From contig NZ_JAJLQW010000006.1 in the NCBI RefSeq assembly GCF_025548535.1, positions 186,001-250,000 on the forward strand: DNA of 64,000 nt, in the 5' to 3' direction. The first letter of the stretch is position 1. Each line of letters begins with the position of its first letter. This DNA comes from Undibacterium sp. Jales W-56 (GTDB taxonomy: Bacteria > Pseudomonadota > Gammaproteobacteria > Burkholderiales > Burkholderiaceae_D). Shown here one piece after another: positions 1 to 10,236 of the stretch. The notes beneath the pieces are model-generated. The model was not told the DNA's origin and did not search any database. It was given only the letters and a program-made list of their open reading frames with translations. A program made the position numbers and the translations under genes.

Positions 1-855
1 GCGGCGCTTGCATTCACGCTTGCGTTGCCATCGGCCATGTCGCTTGCCCAGGACCAGGACACGAGCACCGCCACTGCCCGATCCAGCTCCGGCCCCGGCT
101 ACTGGACCGACAACTGGCGTGGCTGGCACTTCTATGAGGAACCCGAGCCAAACGACGAAGCCGAGCCGCCCCTCAAGAGACCGCCATCGCCCCTGCCGGC
201 AGCGCCCGTGCAGCGGCGCGCTCCTGAACTCGTCCAGTTCGAGGCCTTGCAGAAGACGCTGGAGCAGTACCGCAACATCGCGATCATCAAGCCGACCGAG
301 GCCAATGTCCGCCGCTACATGGAGCTCGAATCGAAGGTCGTCGCGCAGGCCTCGTATTTTGCCGATGTCGCGCAGCGCGTCGCCTGGGCGACGCCGGAAC
401 TCGATCCGACGCTGCAGGGGCGCCCCGTCAATGCGAAGGCGATCGAGGTGTTCGAGCAGGATCAGCTGACAACGCGCTCGCAGGCGATGGCCACGCTCGG
501 CAAGGATCATGTGCTGTTCTTCTTCTTTCGCGGCGACTGCCCGTTCTGCCATGCGTTCGCCCCGACGCTGGAGGCGTTCCAGGCGCGCTATGGCATCAAC
601 GTCGTGGCGATCAGTGTCGACGGCGGCCCGATACCGGTCTTTCCGAATGCCCGGACCGACAACGGGATCGCGCGCACGCTCAAGGTGACGCAAGTGCCGG
701 CCGTCTTCCTGGCACAGCCTTACTCGGGAAAGATTTCGCCGATCGGCTTTGGCGTCCTTTCGGAATCCCAATTGCTCGAACGCATTTCCACCGTGGCCGC
801 TCCCGCTACGCAGGAAATGGCGCCGGGCAAGAACAAGCACATCGTTCTTCGTTAG
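1..855 (+). CDS. traF: TraF-like conjugal transfer protein, 5' end outside the window
   Basis: The reading frame is open to base 1. The first codons read as the end of a signal peptide (hydrophobic Ala/Leu stretch, then SLAQ before DQD), so the true start lies upstream. The mature protein has a Pro-rich, acidic N-terminal segment and a C-terminal thioredoxin-like domain with a CPFC motif (GDCPFCHAF, bases 535-561) and the cis-Pro segment QVPAVF. This is the layout of TraF, a periplasmic component of F-type type IV secretion that helps extend or fold pilus and TraH-type proteins. Unlike many F-plasmid TraF proteins, a CxxC pair is kept here. It lies 10 bp before traH, in the same GC-rich codon usage. 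An alternative would be another DsbC/thioredoxin-like Trb protein. Confidence 0.85.
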   Translation, partial: AALAFTLALPSAMSLAQDQDTSTATARSSSGPGYWTDNWRGWHFYEEPEPNDEAEPPLKRPPSPLPAAPVQRRAPELVQFEALQKTLEQYRNIAIIKPTEANVRRYMELESKVVAQASYFADVAQRVAWATPELDPTLQGRPVNAKAIEVFEQDQLTTRSQAMATLGKDHVLFFFFRGDCPFCHAFAPTLEAFQARYGINVVAISVDGGPIPVFPNARTDNGIARTLKVTQVPAVFLAQPYSGKISPIGFGVLSESQLLERISTVAAPATQEMAPGKNKHIVLR

Positions 856-865
856 GAGAGTCACC

Positions 866-2317
866 ATGGCAAACCAATCGATCAAACGCCGTTCCTGCGC
901 CATATTGGCCGTGGCGCTGTCTCTCGGCCCCGTCGTCTGCACGCAGACGGCGAGCGCAGGGGACCTGAACAGTGAGGTGAACACCATGTTCAACAACCTC
1001 GGCACCATAGGCAACTACACGGCGCCCGGAGCCTTCCGCGGCCAGACATTCAATACCTATACCGGCGGCAGTCTGTTCATGCGCGCGCCAAACAAGGTCT
1101 ACCAGCTCACCGCCATCCAGTTCCCCAGCGCGAAGGCCGGATGCGGGGGCATCGATGTCTTCGGCGGTTCGTTTTCGCATATCTCGGCAACCGAATTCAA
1201 GAACATGCTGAGAAACATCACGGCTGCCCTGCCCGGCATCGCGTTCCAGCTAGCGCTGGAAGCCGTGTCGCCTTTGCTGGGCGGCTTGACGAAATGGGCA
1301 AAGGGACTGGAAACCTGGATCAACAACGCGCGCATCAATTCCTGCGAGACGGCCAAGGCCATCGTCAGCACGGCCGCGGAATCGGTCGGCTACAGTTCGC
1401 AGGAAACCTGCGCCGACCTGGCCATCGACATGGGACTGGAGACGGACCGCGACGCGGCTCGGCGCCGCTGCGCCACCGACCGCCCAAGCGTCCTCGCTTC
1501 CGCCCGCGCCTCGAGCGACCCCAATGTGCGCAACAAGGCCCCGTTCGTCGGCAACCTGACCTGGAAGGCGCTGCAATACACGGGATCGTACCTCGACGAT
1601 CAGGAACGTGAGCTCATCATGAGCATGGTCGGCACGATCATCTACTACCCGGACGAAGCGAATCGCGACCCGGAACCAATCGCGCCGACGATCACCTCGA
1701 TCAGCCAGTTACTGTATGGCCAGGCGGCGGGGGCAGGCACCGACGTCGTGCAGCATGTCCTTCAATGTAACAACTACACGAACTGCGACACCGTCACGCT
1801 CAACACGAGCTACACCCACACGCCTTTCACAGCCAAGGTCGAGAACATGATGCGCTCGATCGCCTCGAAAATTGCGACCCGCACGGCGATCCCGAACAAC
1901 TCGGCGGAAGTGGGCTTCGTCAACCAGACCACCGAGCCGGTCTACAAGATGCTGTCGATCGGCTCGACGATTCCAGGCTCTGGCCTCGCCGACAGCCTCA
2001 TCGCGCAATACCGCGACGTGATCGCGGCCGACTATGCCTATGTCTTCCTCGATACCAATCTGCGCACAGGAATGGGGGCGCTGGACAAGGATTACAACCT
2101 CCAGCAGACACAGCGCGATCGCGCAAACGAAATACGCAGGCGTGCGCAGGCCATCCTGCTGCAACTGGCGCAGGAGAAGAACCTGCTTTACCAGAAGGTG
2201 GGATCGTTCCAGGCGGTCGCCAGCAATCTCGAGCAACTCGAACGGCAACTGCGTTCCAGCATGCCGCAGCACGTGATGGACATGCTGGGGCAGCAGGCGG
2301 CTGGACTGGCCAATTAG
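866..2317 (+). CDS. traH: TraH-like conjugal pilus assembly protein
   Basis: Encodes 483 aa. The ATG at 866 follows an AGGAGAG ribosome site at 854-860, so it is preferred over in-frame codons further upstream inside traF. An N-terminal signal peptide (Lys/Arg, then ILAVALSLGP, ending near TASAG) precedes a protein with the typical TraH openings: MFNNLGTIGNYT, GAFRGQ, and an YTGGSLFMR segment. A coiled-coil stretch near the C-terminus (NLEQLERQL) is also typical. TraH is a periplasmic/outer-membrane-associated component of F-type mating-pair formation and works with TraF and TraG. The flanking traF and traG support the call. Confidence 0.88.
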   Translation: MANQSIKRRSCAILAVALSLGPVVCTQTASAGDLNSEVNTMFNNLGTIGNYTAPGAFRGQTFNTYTGGSLFMRAPNKVYQLTAIQFPSAKAGCGGIDVFGGSFSHISATEFKNMLRNITAALPGIAFQLALEAVSPLLGGLTKWAKGLETWINNARINSCETAKAIVSTAAESVGYSSQETCADLAIDMGLETDRDAARRRCATDRPSVLASARASSDPNVRNKAPFVGNLTWKALQYTGSYLDDQERELIMSMVGTIIYYPDEANRDPEPIAPTITSISQLLYGQAAGAGTDVVQHVLQCNNYTNCDTVTLNTSYTHTPFTAKVENMMRSIASKIATRTAIPNNSAEVGFVNQTTEPVYKMLSIGSTIPGSGLADSLIAQYRDVIAADYAYVFLDTNLRTGMGALDKDYNLQQTQRDRANEIRRRAQAILLQLAQEKNLLYQKVGSFQAVASNLEQLERQLRSSMPQHVMDMLGQQAAGLAN

Positions 2318-2377
2318 CGAACTGACGGACAAGCCGGACCGGACTTTTGACTGAAAGCGATACAGAGGGGCGCGACC

Positions 2378-5164
2378 ATGTGGGAGATCTACGCATACCA
2401 GAACTCGGACAGCCTGTTCGGCATTTTCAATGCGATCGCGGCCATCCTCGGCTCCGGCGACTACATGAGTACCGTGGCGGCAGTCGCCTTCTGCGGCTTT
2501 GCCGCCGCGCTAATCGCCTATGCCTTCGCCCCCGAAAAGCTGCAAGGGTGGAAATGGCTGGGCTCGGTAGTCCTGGTATTTTCCATCCTGATCGTCCCGA
2601 AGGTCACCGTCGGCATCGTCGACCGGACTGGCGGCGCCCCGGTCCAGGTAGTTGCAAATGTCCCCTTCGGCCTTGCCCTCTTCGGCGGCCTGACGAATAC
2701 CATTGGCCATACCTTGACCACGCTGTTCGAAACTGCCTTTCAGGTGATTCCCGGCCGCGGCGCCCTGCCCAGCGAATTGACCTACCAGAAGAGCGGTCTG
2801 ATGTTTGGCAACCGGTTGATCCGCGAAACGCGCAACATCATTTTCCAGGATCCGAATTTCCGAACCGATCTGATCAACTTCATTCACAACTGCACCATGT
2901 ACGATCTGATCGATGGCACGATCGATCCGGGCACCTTCTCGCGCTCGGATGACGTTTGGACCTTGATGGCCTCGCCAAATCCGGCCCGTTTCAGCACCCT
3001 CAGCGTGATTGGAGGGTCGGTCACGATCGATACCTGTCCAAACGTTTACAACAGCCTGAATACCCGCATTCCCGCCCAGATCACGCAGATCCAGGACCGA
3101 TTGGCCTTCCAGCTCAATCCGACGCTGCCAGGCTCCGCAGCCTCGGCCGTCATCGCCAGCCAGGTTCAGCAGGCCTATCTCAAGGACAATATCGCGAACG
3201 CGGCCGCCACTGCCGCCGACTTGATCCGCCAGAACGCGGTGATCAACGCGATCAATGACACCAGCAAGATCATCGGCCAGAAGATCAATGATCCGGCGTC
3301 CATGATCCTCGCTGTCGGGCGGGCGCAGGCCGTGGCACAAACCAATGCGTCGTGGCTGAACTACGGCAAGGTCGCCGAGCAGGCGCTGCCTGTATTCAGG
3401 AATGTGGTGGAGGCGCTCACATACGCCCTGTTTCCATTGTTCGTCTTGCTCCTGTTGCTTACCAGCGGACGCGACACCATGCTTGCCCTTAAAGCGTATA
3501 TCGCGATCCTGATCTGGATTCAGCTTTGGCCCCCGCTGTACGCGGTTCTCAACTACATGGCCTCTATCTATGCATCCTACGACCTGGCCGCCGCAGCCGA
3601 CGTTGGCGGTGGACTCAAGGCGCTGTCATTGCAGACGGCATCGACGATCTATTCCACCGCGATCTCCGGAGAAGCTGTGGTCGGCTACCTGGTGATCAGC
3701 GTCCCGCTCATTGCGTGGGCCGCCGTCAAGCGCATGGAAAATTTCGGCACAGCCCTGGTCGGCGGGCTGTCGGGCCTGCAGACAAGCCTGAGCAACGCAA
3801 CTGGCGGTGCCGCCGCCGGCAACGTCAGCATGGGAAACGTATCGATGGACCAGATGCAACTGGCGCCCAACCGCACCTCGGCATTCATGAAGTCTTGGCA
3901 GGACAATGTGACAGGCAATACCACGACTTCGAACGTGTTGAATGGCCGCGCGGCCGTCAGTCTGCTGCGCAACCAGGGCTTCGCGTCCCATGTGGCGTCC
4001 ATGCGCGTGTCCGAAAACGATGTGACCGAAGCCAACAAAATGGCCGATGTGGCCCGCAGCGAAGCGGTTTCCGCAAATACGGAACGTTCGGCGGTGCTGG
4101 TCGATACATTCACCAAGGGCCTTGCCAAGTACCGATCGTCTCGTAGCAGCGGCGGGACCACGTCCAGCAGTTTCGAACAAATCGGCGAAAACCTGAACCG
4201 CCTGGACCAGATCAGCAAGAGCGTATCCGACAAGACGGGGCTGTCCCAGTCGCAAGTGGCACAGATCGCTTTCGTCGCATCCGCCTATCTTGGCGTTTCC
4301 ACGCCTGTTGCCGGAGCAAAAGCGGAAGCGCGCGCGGGCAAGACCTATCAGTCCGGCCTGTCTGCGGAAGAACAAAAGGTGCTCAGCGCAATGACCAATG
4401 AGCAGATCTCCGAATTCAAGCAATTCGGCGATCGAGTCTCCCAAGACACAAGCATCACCAATGCAATCGCCGACGACTCCAAGGAGGCTTCCGACATGTC
4501 TTCGCGTCTCGCCTCGACCACATCAAGGGCATTGAGGACCGGTGCCGCATTCACCGAACGCGTAACATTTGCCGAACGCATCTCCGCCGCACGCGAGCAT
4601 GGAGAATCGATTTCTGTCGACATGGCACAGGATCCGCACAATCTAGCGATGTTCCTGCGCTATGCGGAGCAATACGGCGGTGACAGTGCGGCTGCTTTCG
4701 CGATGTTCGACGCGGAGCTGGCACGGCAGGGCCTACGTCCGAACCGCGTGCTTTCAGACGGCACGGCACTGCCGGTTTCATTCAACGATGTCCACGACAG
4801 GTTCGATCGAGAATCGAACGACTCGCGCTTGAATCCCGATATCGATACAATCAATCGACAGCATCACGCCAAAGCCTCGCGCGTCAGTGCGCCGGCACCG
4901 GCGTCGGATGTTCCGGCGACTCCTTCGACCATTCGCAGTGACATTCAGGCACAAGGCGAGAAAATACGCGGCCGCACAGGATCCGCCGATTCAACCTTCG
5001 ACGCGAAAGCGCAGGTCGTGAAGACGCCAGACGGAACACTAGCATCAAAAAAATCATTATTGGTCGAGGCGGGGAAACAGATCGTCAACGATGGTGGCGC
5101 TACCATCGACAACGCGAAGGATATTACGAAGGACCTGCTAAAGAAACGACCCAGGGGAAAATAA
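2378..5164 (+). CDS. traG: TraG-like mating-pair stabilisation protein
   Basis: Encodes 928 aa and starts 60 bp after traH. The N-terminal half carries several hydrophobic segments (around residues 35-60, 75-110 and 345-400, and YLVISVPLIAWA near 435), as in the TraG_N domain, which sits in the inner membrane. The C-terminal half (about 470-928) is hydrophilic, rich in Ala, Ser, Asn and Gln, and probably periplasmic or delivered to the recipient. In F-type systems TraG is needed for pilus assembly and mating-pair stabilisation, and its C-terminal region is the recognition target of entry exclusion. It is the last gene of the conjugation operon visible here; no relaxase or coupling protein is in the window. 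Confidence 0.87.
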   Translation: MWEIYAYQNSDSLFGIFNAIAAILGSGDYMSTVAAVAFCGFAAALIAYAFAPEKLQGWKWLGSVVLVFSILIVPKVTVGIVDRTGGAPVQVVANVPFGLALFGGLTNTIGHTLTTLFETAFQVIPGRGALPSELTYQKSGLMFGNRLIRETRNIIFQDPNFRTDLINFIHNCTMYDLIDGTIDPGTFSRSDDVWTLMASPNPARFSTLSVIGGSVTIDTCPNVYNSLNTRIPAQITQIQDRLAFQLNPTLPGSAASAVIASQVQQAYLKDNIANAAATAADLIRQNAVINAINDTSKIIGQKINDPASMILAVGRAQAVAQTNASWLNYGKVAEQALPVFRNVVEALTYALFPLFVLLLLLTSGRDTMLALKAYIAILIWIQLWPPLYAVLNYMASIYASYDLAAAADVGGGLKALSLQTASTIYSTAISGEAVVGYLVISVPLIAWAAVKRMENFGTALVGGLSGLQTSLSNATGGAAAGNVSMGNVSMDQMQLAPNRTSAFMKSWQDNVTGNTTTSNVLNGRAAVSLLRNQGFASHVASMRVSENDVTEANKMADVARSEAVSANTERSAVLVDTFTKGLAKYRSSRSSGGTTSSSFEQIGENLNRLDQISKSVSDKTGLSQSQVAQIAFVASAYLGVSTPVAGAKAEARAGKTYQSGLSAEEQKVLSAMTNEQISEFKQFGDRVSQDTSITNAIADDSKEASDMSSRLASTTSRALRTGAAFTERVTFAERISAAREHGESISVDMAQDPHNLAMFLRYAEQYGGDSAAAFAMFDAELARQGLRPNRVLSDGTALPVSFNDVHDRFDRESNDSRLNPDIDTINRQHHAKASRVSAPAPASDVPATPSTIRSDIQAQGEKIRGRTGSADSTFDAKAQVVKTPDGTLASKKSLLVEAGKQIVNDGGATIDNAKDITKDLLKKRPRGK

Positions 5165-5193
5165 TCCGCAAGAGCAACTTCTTGATCATGATG

Positions 5194-5517
5194 TCAGTGA
5201 TCAGGATCGAATATGTGGTCGTCCTGCTCTGGCTCCGGTGGTTCGGTTAGCGGGAGCCGGCCCTTGTCCCTCCAGTAGTTATGCAGTAGGTCAGCCGGAG
5301 TGACCCCAAGTCCCACAAAGGCGTCATCGTCGTCATCATGTTTGATACGGTGGCCCTTATGTTCACCGATTTGTCCAACTGCACCTCCAATAGCCGTTCC
5401 CGCAATTGCGCCGATCAACATCATTACGATCTTTACGCCAATACCTTCAGGAATTGTCGCAAACAAACCTATACCAGCGCCAACTGCTATTCCCAAAAAA
5501 AGTGGTGTCTTCTTCAC
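5194..5517 (-). CDS. Small glycine-zipper membrane protein of unknown function
   Basis: Encodes 107 aa from a GTG start (bases 5515-5517) preceded on the minus strand by GGAG at a good distance. There are two short hydrophobic segments rich in glycine, LGIAVGAGIGLFAT and a second one with GAIAGTAIGGAVG. The second half is hydrophilic, with a run of five Asp and an acidic tail. The product is not recognised. The gene is convergent with traG, 29 bp away. A small membrane protein next to traG recalls entry-exclusion proteins by position only; nothing in the sequence shows that role. Confidence 0.5.
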   Translation of the reverse strand: MKKTPLFLGIAVGAGIGLFATIPEGIGVKIVMMLIGAIAGTAIGGAVGQIGEHKGHRIKHDDDDDAFVGLGVTPADLLHNYWRDKGRLPLTEPPEPEQDDHIFDPDH

Positions 5518-5968
5518 TTTTCATCTCCAGAGTCACGTCAATCGCTGAAGTGAATTTTACGTTTATGAGTATGAAAATCAAGACTCGCCCATCGCACCAC
5601 CTCCTGACTTGTGCGCGCTCAACACTGGACTGTTCCTTGTGCACCGAACGGCATGAACGGCACCCAGAACCAAGAAGAGGCAAACTCCGCAAGGGATGCC
5701 TTGGCCCGCAGCCACATTCTCTCGCTCATTGCAGCGGGGAACTCCCGCTCCCTCAATCCCATTTCCTCTTGGTATTCAAGACTGCTTAACGCCTCGATTG
5801 CCTCAGAAATGAATCCGGATAGATTGAGCCGTTGGTCGGCAAACCGAAGCATCGCTGGAGGGGTAGGCGGCTTGATAGGTGACTTGAAAATCCTTGTGTC
5901 GGTGGTTCGATTCCGCCCCGGAACCACCAAGAATATGCCTTTCGCAACGCAACAAGATGAACGCCACA
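5518..5968. other. Gap between the tra module and the RM operon; no convincing gene
   Basis: This 451-bp stretch holds a tRNA-like relic (5885-5929) and overlapping short ORFs on both strands. One minus-strand frame (from an internal ATG at 5852 down to 5619, 77 aa) looks protein-like and could be a degraded or small island gene, but no family is recognised. A longer version of the same frame, starting near 5969, reads through the tRNA relic as RNRTTDTRIF. That is the well-known antisense translation of tRNA-Phe, so the extension is an artefact. Confidence 0.4.
5885..5929 (+). repeat. tRNA-Phe-like 3' fragment, possible relic attachment site
   Basis: The sequence from TGAAAATCC through the T-arm (GGTGG-TTCGATT-CCGCC, 5901-5917) to a terminal CCACCA closely follows the anticodon-to-3'-end half of betaproteobacterial tRNA-Phe as remembered. 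The 5' half is absent, and the acceptor side is one base too long and mismatched, so it is not a working tRNA. Such 3' tRNA copies typically mark the far end of an element integrated in the intact tRNA. GGTGGTTC (5901-5908) and GAACCACC (5921-5928) also form a perfect 8-bp inverted repeat. Confidence 0.55.
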
Positions 5969-8900
5969 TTAGACCTTCCCCCCCACACCTTTGTACTTCT
6001 CAACGAAAACAGCGATTTTCTGGAAAACGCTTTGCTTTTTGGTCAGGTATTGGGGATTAAGCGGGCTCATCTTGGGCAGGATGGCATTGAGCTCAGTGCC
6101 ATTGTCACTGGCAAACTCCCGCTTTAGTGAGTTAGTGATATAGCGTCTGGCCGCCTCGGCATTCAGATTCTCGATTCTGATCAGCTCTTGCGCCTCTTGC
6201 TGTTGTTCCGCTTGGGCAAAGGTGAAGAAGGCGTCAATCACACTTGCCTTGTCGCCAATCTGGCCCAGGTCGGTTTGGTTAATAAAATCGACCAGCAGGC
6301 CTTCTTTGGCGCGGTTGCCCAGGCTTGCGCGAATCACCCGGCGTACGTCTTCAACCAGTGAGACTTTGTCCTTGATCTTCTTACTATTCTCAAAAATCAA
6401 TTCCAGAATGTAGTCCAGGTTGATCTCTTGTGACTTCAGCAGATCTACCTCAAAGACCACGTCATCCCAATCGATAGTGGTTTTTTCCTTTTCAGTGGAG
6501 GATTTTTCCCGACGCAGCCAATCGCGAACATCGTTGTAGGTTGAACGGTAGTCCTGAATTTTTCGTTCAGCCGGTATCTTGATCGCTTGCAACGCTGCCA
6601 GTCCCTCGTCGCTTAAATAATGCTTGGCCTTGAACTCCTCAACCACGACAAGGTCATACATGTCGACGTTTTGCAAGGCCTTTAGGCTGGCAAATTCATC
6701 GTAGTTTTGCAGCACGTTTTCAACGCGCAAATACTCGCCAAACAGTTTCGCGAAGGCCTTTTTGTCGGACTCCTTTTCAATGGCAGCAGGATCAGGAAAG
6801 CGCTGTTCCAACTCCCTCACCACCTCCACAAAGCCACGCCGCGCTTCACCGGTCATCGCATCGGTAAAGCCTTCCATGTATTCCTTGTAGCTCTTTTCCA
6901 GCACCACGTTCTTGGTGTTTTTGTCGCCAAACAAGGTGATGGCGTCGATCGTCGCCTGCTCCAAATCGCGGAAGGTAACGATATTACCGAAGGTCTTGGT
7001 GGCATCATAAATACGGTTGGTGCGCGAGTAGGCTTGCATCAATCCGTGGTAGCGCAGGTTTTTATCGACAAACAAGGTATTCAGCGTGGGGGCGTCAAAG
7101 CCGGTCAGGAACATGCCCACCACAATCAGCAAGTCGACTTCCTTGGATTTGACCTGCTTTGCCAGATCGCGGTAATAGTTCTGGAAACTATTGCTATCCA
7201 CGCTGAAGTTGGTTTTGAACAGCGCGTTGTAATCAGCGATGGCCGCATCTAAAAACTCCTTGGCGCTGGTATTCATTGCTGAAACATCAAAGCTTTCATC
7301 CAAAATGTCGCCTACGGCATCCTGCTCTTCGTTCGCTGCGAACGAGAAGATGGTGGCCACTTTCAGCGGCTTGTCGCTATTCTTCTGCAACGCCTTGAAA
7401 GACTCGTAATACAGCTTGGCGGCATCGACACTGCTCACGGCAAACATGGCATTGAAGCCTTTCGCACCAGTATGCAGGCGATGCGTTTTTTGCCGGAAGC
7501 TGTTCAGGATGTACTGAGTAATTTCCCTGATACGGTCAGGGTGCAACAAGGCCTGCTTGTTTTCTGCCGCGCTGAGTTTTTTCTCGTCCTGCTCGGATTC
7601 GATGGCTTTGAAGTGCGGACGTACATCGTTGTAATCCACCTTGAACTTGAGCACCTTTTCATCACGAATCGCATCGGTGATGACATAAGAATGCAACTCG
7701 CGGCCAAAAACACTTGCCGTATCGTCTGCGCCTAGTGCGTTTTTCCCTGCAAAAATGGGCGTTCCGGTAAAACCAAACTGATAGAACTTTTTGAATTTCT
7801 TCTTCAGGTTCTTCTGTGCTTCACCGAATTGACTGCGGTGGCACTCATCAAAAATGAATACAACTTGCTTGCCGTAGATAGGCAGGTCGCCTTCGCTCTT
7901 CATCAGGTTGTTGAGCTTCTGGATGGTGGTGACGATGATCTTGTTGTCGTCTTTATCCAGGTTGCGCTTGAGCCCGGCGGTACTGTCAGAGCCATTTACG
8001 CTATCCGGTGAAAAACGCTGGTATTCCTTCATTGTCTGGTAGTCCAGATCCTTGCGGTCCACCACGAAGAAAACCTTGTCGATAAACTCAAGTTCGGTGG
8101 CCACGCGTGCAGCCTTGAAACTGGTCAGAGTCTTCCCGGAACCGGTGGTGTGCCAGATATAGCCACCACTTTCCGTATTGCTCCAGTTCTTGGCTTGATA
8201 AGCGCTATTGATTTTCCACAAGATGCGCTCGGTGGCAGCAATCTGGTAGGGGCGCATCACCAGCAGCGTGTCACTTACATCAAACACTGAATAATGCAGC
8301 AACACGTTGAGCAGAGTGTTCTTCTGGAAGAAGGTGGCGGTAAAGTCTTTCAGGTCCTTGATCAAACTGTTATCCGACTTCGCCCAATTCATGGTGAAGT
8401 CAAAGCTGTTCTTGTTGCGCTGCGTGGTATTGGCAAAATAGCGGCTATCTGTGCCGTTGGAAATCACAAACAGCTGCACATACTTGAACAAGGACCGCTC
8501 ACTGTTAAAGCTCTCTTTGCTGTAGCGATGCACTTGGTTGAAGGCTTCCCGAATCGCGACACCGCGTTTCTTCAGCTCCACCTGCACCAACGGCAGGCCG
8601 TTGACCAGAATCGTCACATCGTAGCGGTTAGCGTGGCTTCCGCTTTGCTCAAACTGCTTGATGACTTGCACCTTGTTGCGAGCAACGTTTTTTTTATCCA
8701 ACAAGTAGACATTCTGAATGCGGCCGTCGTCAAACACGAAGTCATGGATATAGTCATCATGAATCTTGCGGGTTTTATCGACGATGCTATCGCTGGGCTT
8801 ATCTAAAAACATTTCAACAAAACGCAACCACTCACCTTCGGCAAATAGCACGTTGTTCAGGGTCTGTAATTGCAAACGCACATTAACCAGTAAGGCTTGT

Positions 8901-9073
8901 GGTGTGTTCAGCGTAGGCTGGAATTCATAGCCCTGATTCTGCAAATCCTGAATGAACTCTCGCTCCAGCGCATCTTCGCTCTGATAGCTGTCATTGACCT
9001 GCCATTCCTTGGTGTACTTATCGAGAACAATGAAGCTGTTCGATTCGGCGATGGGTTTCGTGTAATCAACCAT
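5969..9073 (-). CDS. hsdR: Type I restriction enzyme R subunit (type IC, EcoR124I-like)
   Basis: Encodes 1034 aa, close to EcoR124I HsdR (about 1038). The N-terminal PD-(D/E)xK nuclease domain shows Asp152 ([12 protein letters not shown]) and Glu166-x-Lys168 (QVELKK), within one residue of the EcoR124I catalytic positions. The SF2 helicase-like motor has Walker A HTTGSGKT (308-315), DECHRSQFG (Walker B/DEAH-like) and TGTPIF (motif III). HsdR translocates DNA and cuts unmethylated foreign DNA when bound to the HsdM2S methylase. It is the last gene of the operon and overlaps the anticodon nuclease gene by 8 bp, implying translational coupling. Confidence 0.95.
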   Translation of the reverse strand: MVDYTKPIAESNSFIVLDKYTKEWQVNDSYQSEDALEREFIQDLQNQGYEFQPTLNTPQALLVNVRLQLQTLNNVLFAEGEWLRFVEMFLDKPSDSIVDKTRKIHDDYIHDFVFDDGRIQNVYLLDKKNVARNKVQVIKQFEQSGSHANRYDVTILVNGLPLVQVELKKRGVAIREAFNQVHRYSKESFNSERSLFKYVQLFVISNGTDSRYFANTTQRNKNSFDFTMNWAKSDNSLIKDLKDFTATFFQKNTLLNVLLHYSVFDVSDTLLVMRPYQIAATERILWKINSAYQAKNWSNTESGGYIWHTTGSGKTLTSFKAARVATELEFIDKVFFVVDRKDLDYQTMKEYQRFSPDSVNGSDSTAGLKRNLDKDDNKIIVTTIQKLNNLMKSEGDLPIYGKQVVFIFDECHRSQFGEAQKNLKKKFKKFYQFGFTGTPIFAGKNALGADDTASVFGRELHSYVITDAIRDEKVLKFKVDYNDVRPHFKAIESEQDEKKLSAAENKQALLHPDRIREITQYILNSFRQKTHRLHTGAKGFNAMFAVSSVDAAKLYYESFKALQKNSDKPLKVATIFSFAANEEQDAVGDILDESFDVSAMNTSAKEFLDAAIADYNALFKTNFSVDSNSFQNYYRDLAKQVKSKEVDLLIVVGMFLTGFDAPTLNTLFVDKNLRYHGLMQAYSRTNRIYDATKTFGNIVTFRDLEQATIDAITLFGDKNTKNVVLEKSYKEYMEGFTDAMTGEARRGFVEVVRELEQRFPDPAAIEKESDKKAFAKLFGEYLRVENVLQNYDEFASLKALQNVDMYDLVVVEEFKAKHYLSDEGLAALQAIKIPAERKIQDYRSTYNDVRDWLRREKSSTEKEKTTIDWDDVVFEVDLLKSQEINLDYILELIFENSKKIKDKVSLVEDVRRVIRASLGNRAKEGLLVDFINQTDLGQIGDKASVIDAFFTFAQAEQQQEAQELIRIENLNAEAARRYITNSLKREFASDNGTELNAILPKMSPLNPQYLTKKQSVFQKIAVFVEKYKGVGGKV

Positions 9074-10235
9074 GTTGTTCTTCCTGTTGCCAAAAGCCGT
9101 AATTGTTCACCAAGTGATTCAGCAACGATGCAACGGTATTTTTTTCTGGGCCGCTGGGTTCGGCAGCGACCTCATTCGACAATGTTGAATGACTGGTAAA
9201 TTGAATAATGCGGTTCAAATATGCCTGCTTATCATCAGGCAAGAGTTCAGACCACTTGGGATAGCCCAGAAAGCTGGCCGTCTTCTCGTAGAGATTACGA
9301 AGTAGTGTGAAGTGATACTTTTCGATCTTGTTTTCCGCAATCGCCTGCTCAATGGTTCGCTTTAAATGCAGGTGATAGGAAAAGCTTTTGTTGGAATCAC
9401 CGTGTTTTTCGGTGAGGGCAAAGCTGCCATCTTCAAAACGCTCCATAAGGTAGCAGGTTTTGCCGTTCAGCTCATTGAAGAGAACGTTATAGAACAGGGG
9501 GCTGTGCGTCGTAACGATAAAATTCAGAGTAGATTGACTAAATTTGATCAAGCTCGCCAAATTGACTGCCAACTCAATCAAATGGTTTTCATCTAGCGAA
9601 CTGACCGGATCGTCAATAAACACATATTCAAGCTGATCAAACTGGTTGGTTTCTCGCTCGCCGGGATCGGCGACATTGAGGATCGTAACCACCTGATCCA
9701 TTACCGTGTAAAAAATGCTCCAGATGAAATTGCTTTCTTCGCTCTTGGAGATTTTCAAATTTCCAGAATGTTCGTTGTCACCGCGCTCTAGCGAGAAAGT
9801 CACCTCCGAGAAGGCTTCGACCGTGATCTCTTTATCGCCCTTGCCCTTGACTTTATATTCTTCGTTGAATCGTGGCGTCAGCTTCTCGCTGGCGTAACGC
9901 TGGAAGGTGGTGATGATATTTCGATCTTGTCCCTGATCTTTCAGAATCCAGTCGGTAAACGAATTGGGCTGAATCTTCAGCTTGTATTCGGCATCTAACT
10001 CCAAATCGTTATCCCAGTAAAACAAGTCTTCGGTAAAAGCGTTGTAATACAGGATTTTATTGCGCGACAACTCGGGTTGATCGGCTTCTTCATCGCCATC
10101 GGCTTTGGGTGCAATCAGCAGCTTGAATTCCCGCGACAGGCGCGTCTTACCAGTGCCATTGAAGGCATAGATCAGTTGCACCTTTTTGTTGGCATTTTTG
10201 AGCTGCTGGGCGATTTCAGTCAGTGTCTTGTCCAT
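9066..10235 (-). CDS. prrC: PrrC-type anticodon nuclease embedded in the RM operon
   Basis: Encodes 389 aa (E. coli PrrC is 396). The N-terminal ABC-like ATPase domain has Walker A AFNGTGKT (24-31), a degenerate signature ISKSEESNF (162-170), Walker B/D-loop [14 protein letters not shown] (205-218) and an H-loop TTHSP (His244). The C-terminal region has Arg313-x3-Glu317 (LLRNLYEKT) and His349 (FTSHS). The Glu-His spacing of 32 and the R-x3-E pair are the same as the PrrC triad Arg320/Glu324/His356, at a constant offset of seven. Asp280 falls at the position of PrrC Asp287. PrrC is kept silent by the HsdMSR complex and cuts tRNA-Lys at the wobble position when restriction is inhibited. Its place between hsdS and hsdR is the same as in the prr locus. 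Could be annotated merely as 'AAA ATPase'. Confidence 0.82.
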   Translation of the reverse strand: MDKTLTEIAQQLKNANKKVQLIYAFNGTGKTRLSREFKLLIAPKADGDEEADQPELSRNKILYYNAFTEDLFYWDNDLELDAEYKLKIQPNSFTDWILKDQGQDRNIITTFQRYASEKLTPRFNEEYKVKGKGDKEITVEAFSEVTFSLERGDNEHSGNLKISKSEESNFIWSIFYTVMDQVVTILNVADPGERETNQFDQLEYVFIDDPVSSLDENHLIELAVNLASLIKFSQSTLNFIVTTHSPLFYNVLFNELNGKTCYLMERFEDGSFALTEKHGDSNKSFSYHLHLKRTIEQAIAENKIEKYHFTLLRNLYEKTASFLGYPKWSELLPDDKQAYLNRIIQFTSHSTLSNEVAAEPSGPEKNTVASLLNHLVNNYGFWQQEEQHG

Positions 10236-10236
10236 G

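Noticed and set aside
5619-5969. 116-aa minus-strand ORF containing RNRTTDTRIF
   Set aside because: This peptide is the usual antisense translation of tRNA-Phe; the start of the ORF runs through the tRNA relic. Only a shorter inner version could be real, and it has no recognised family.
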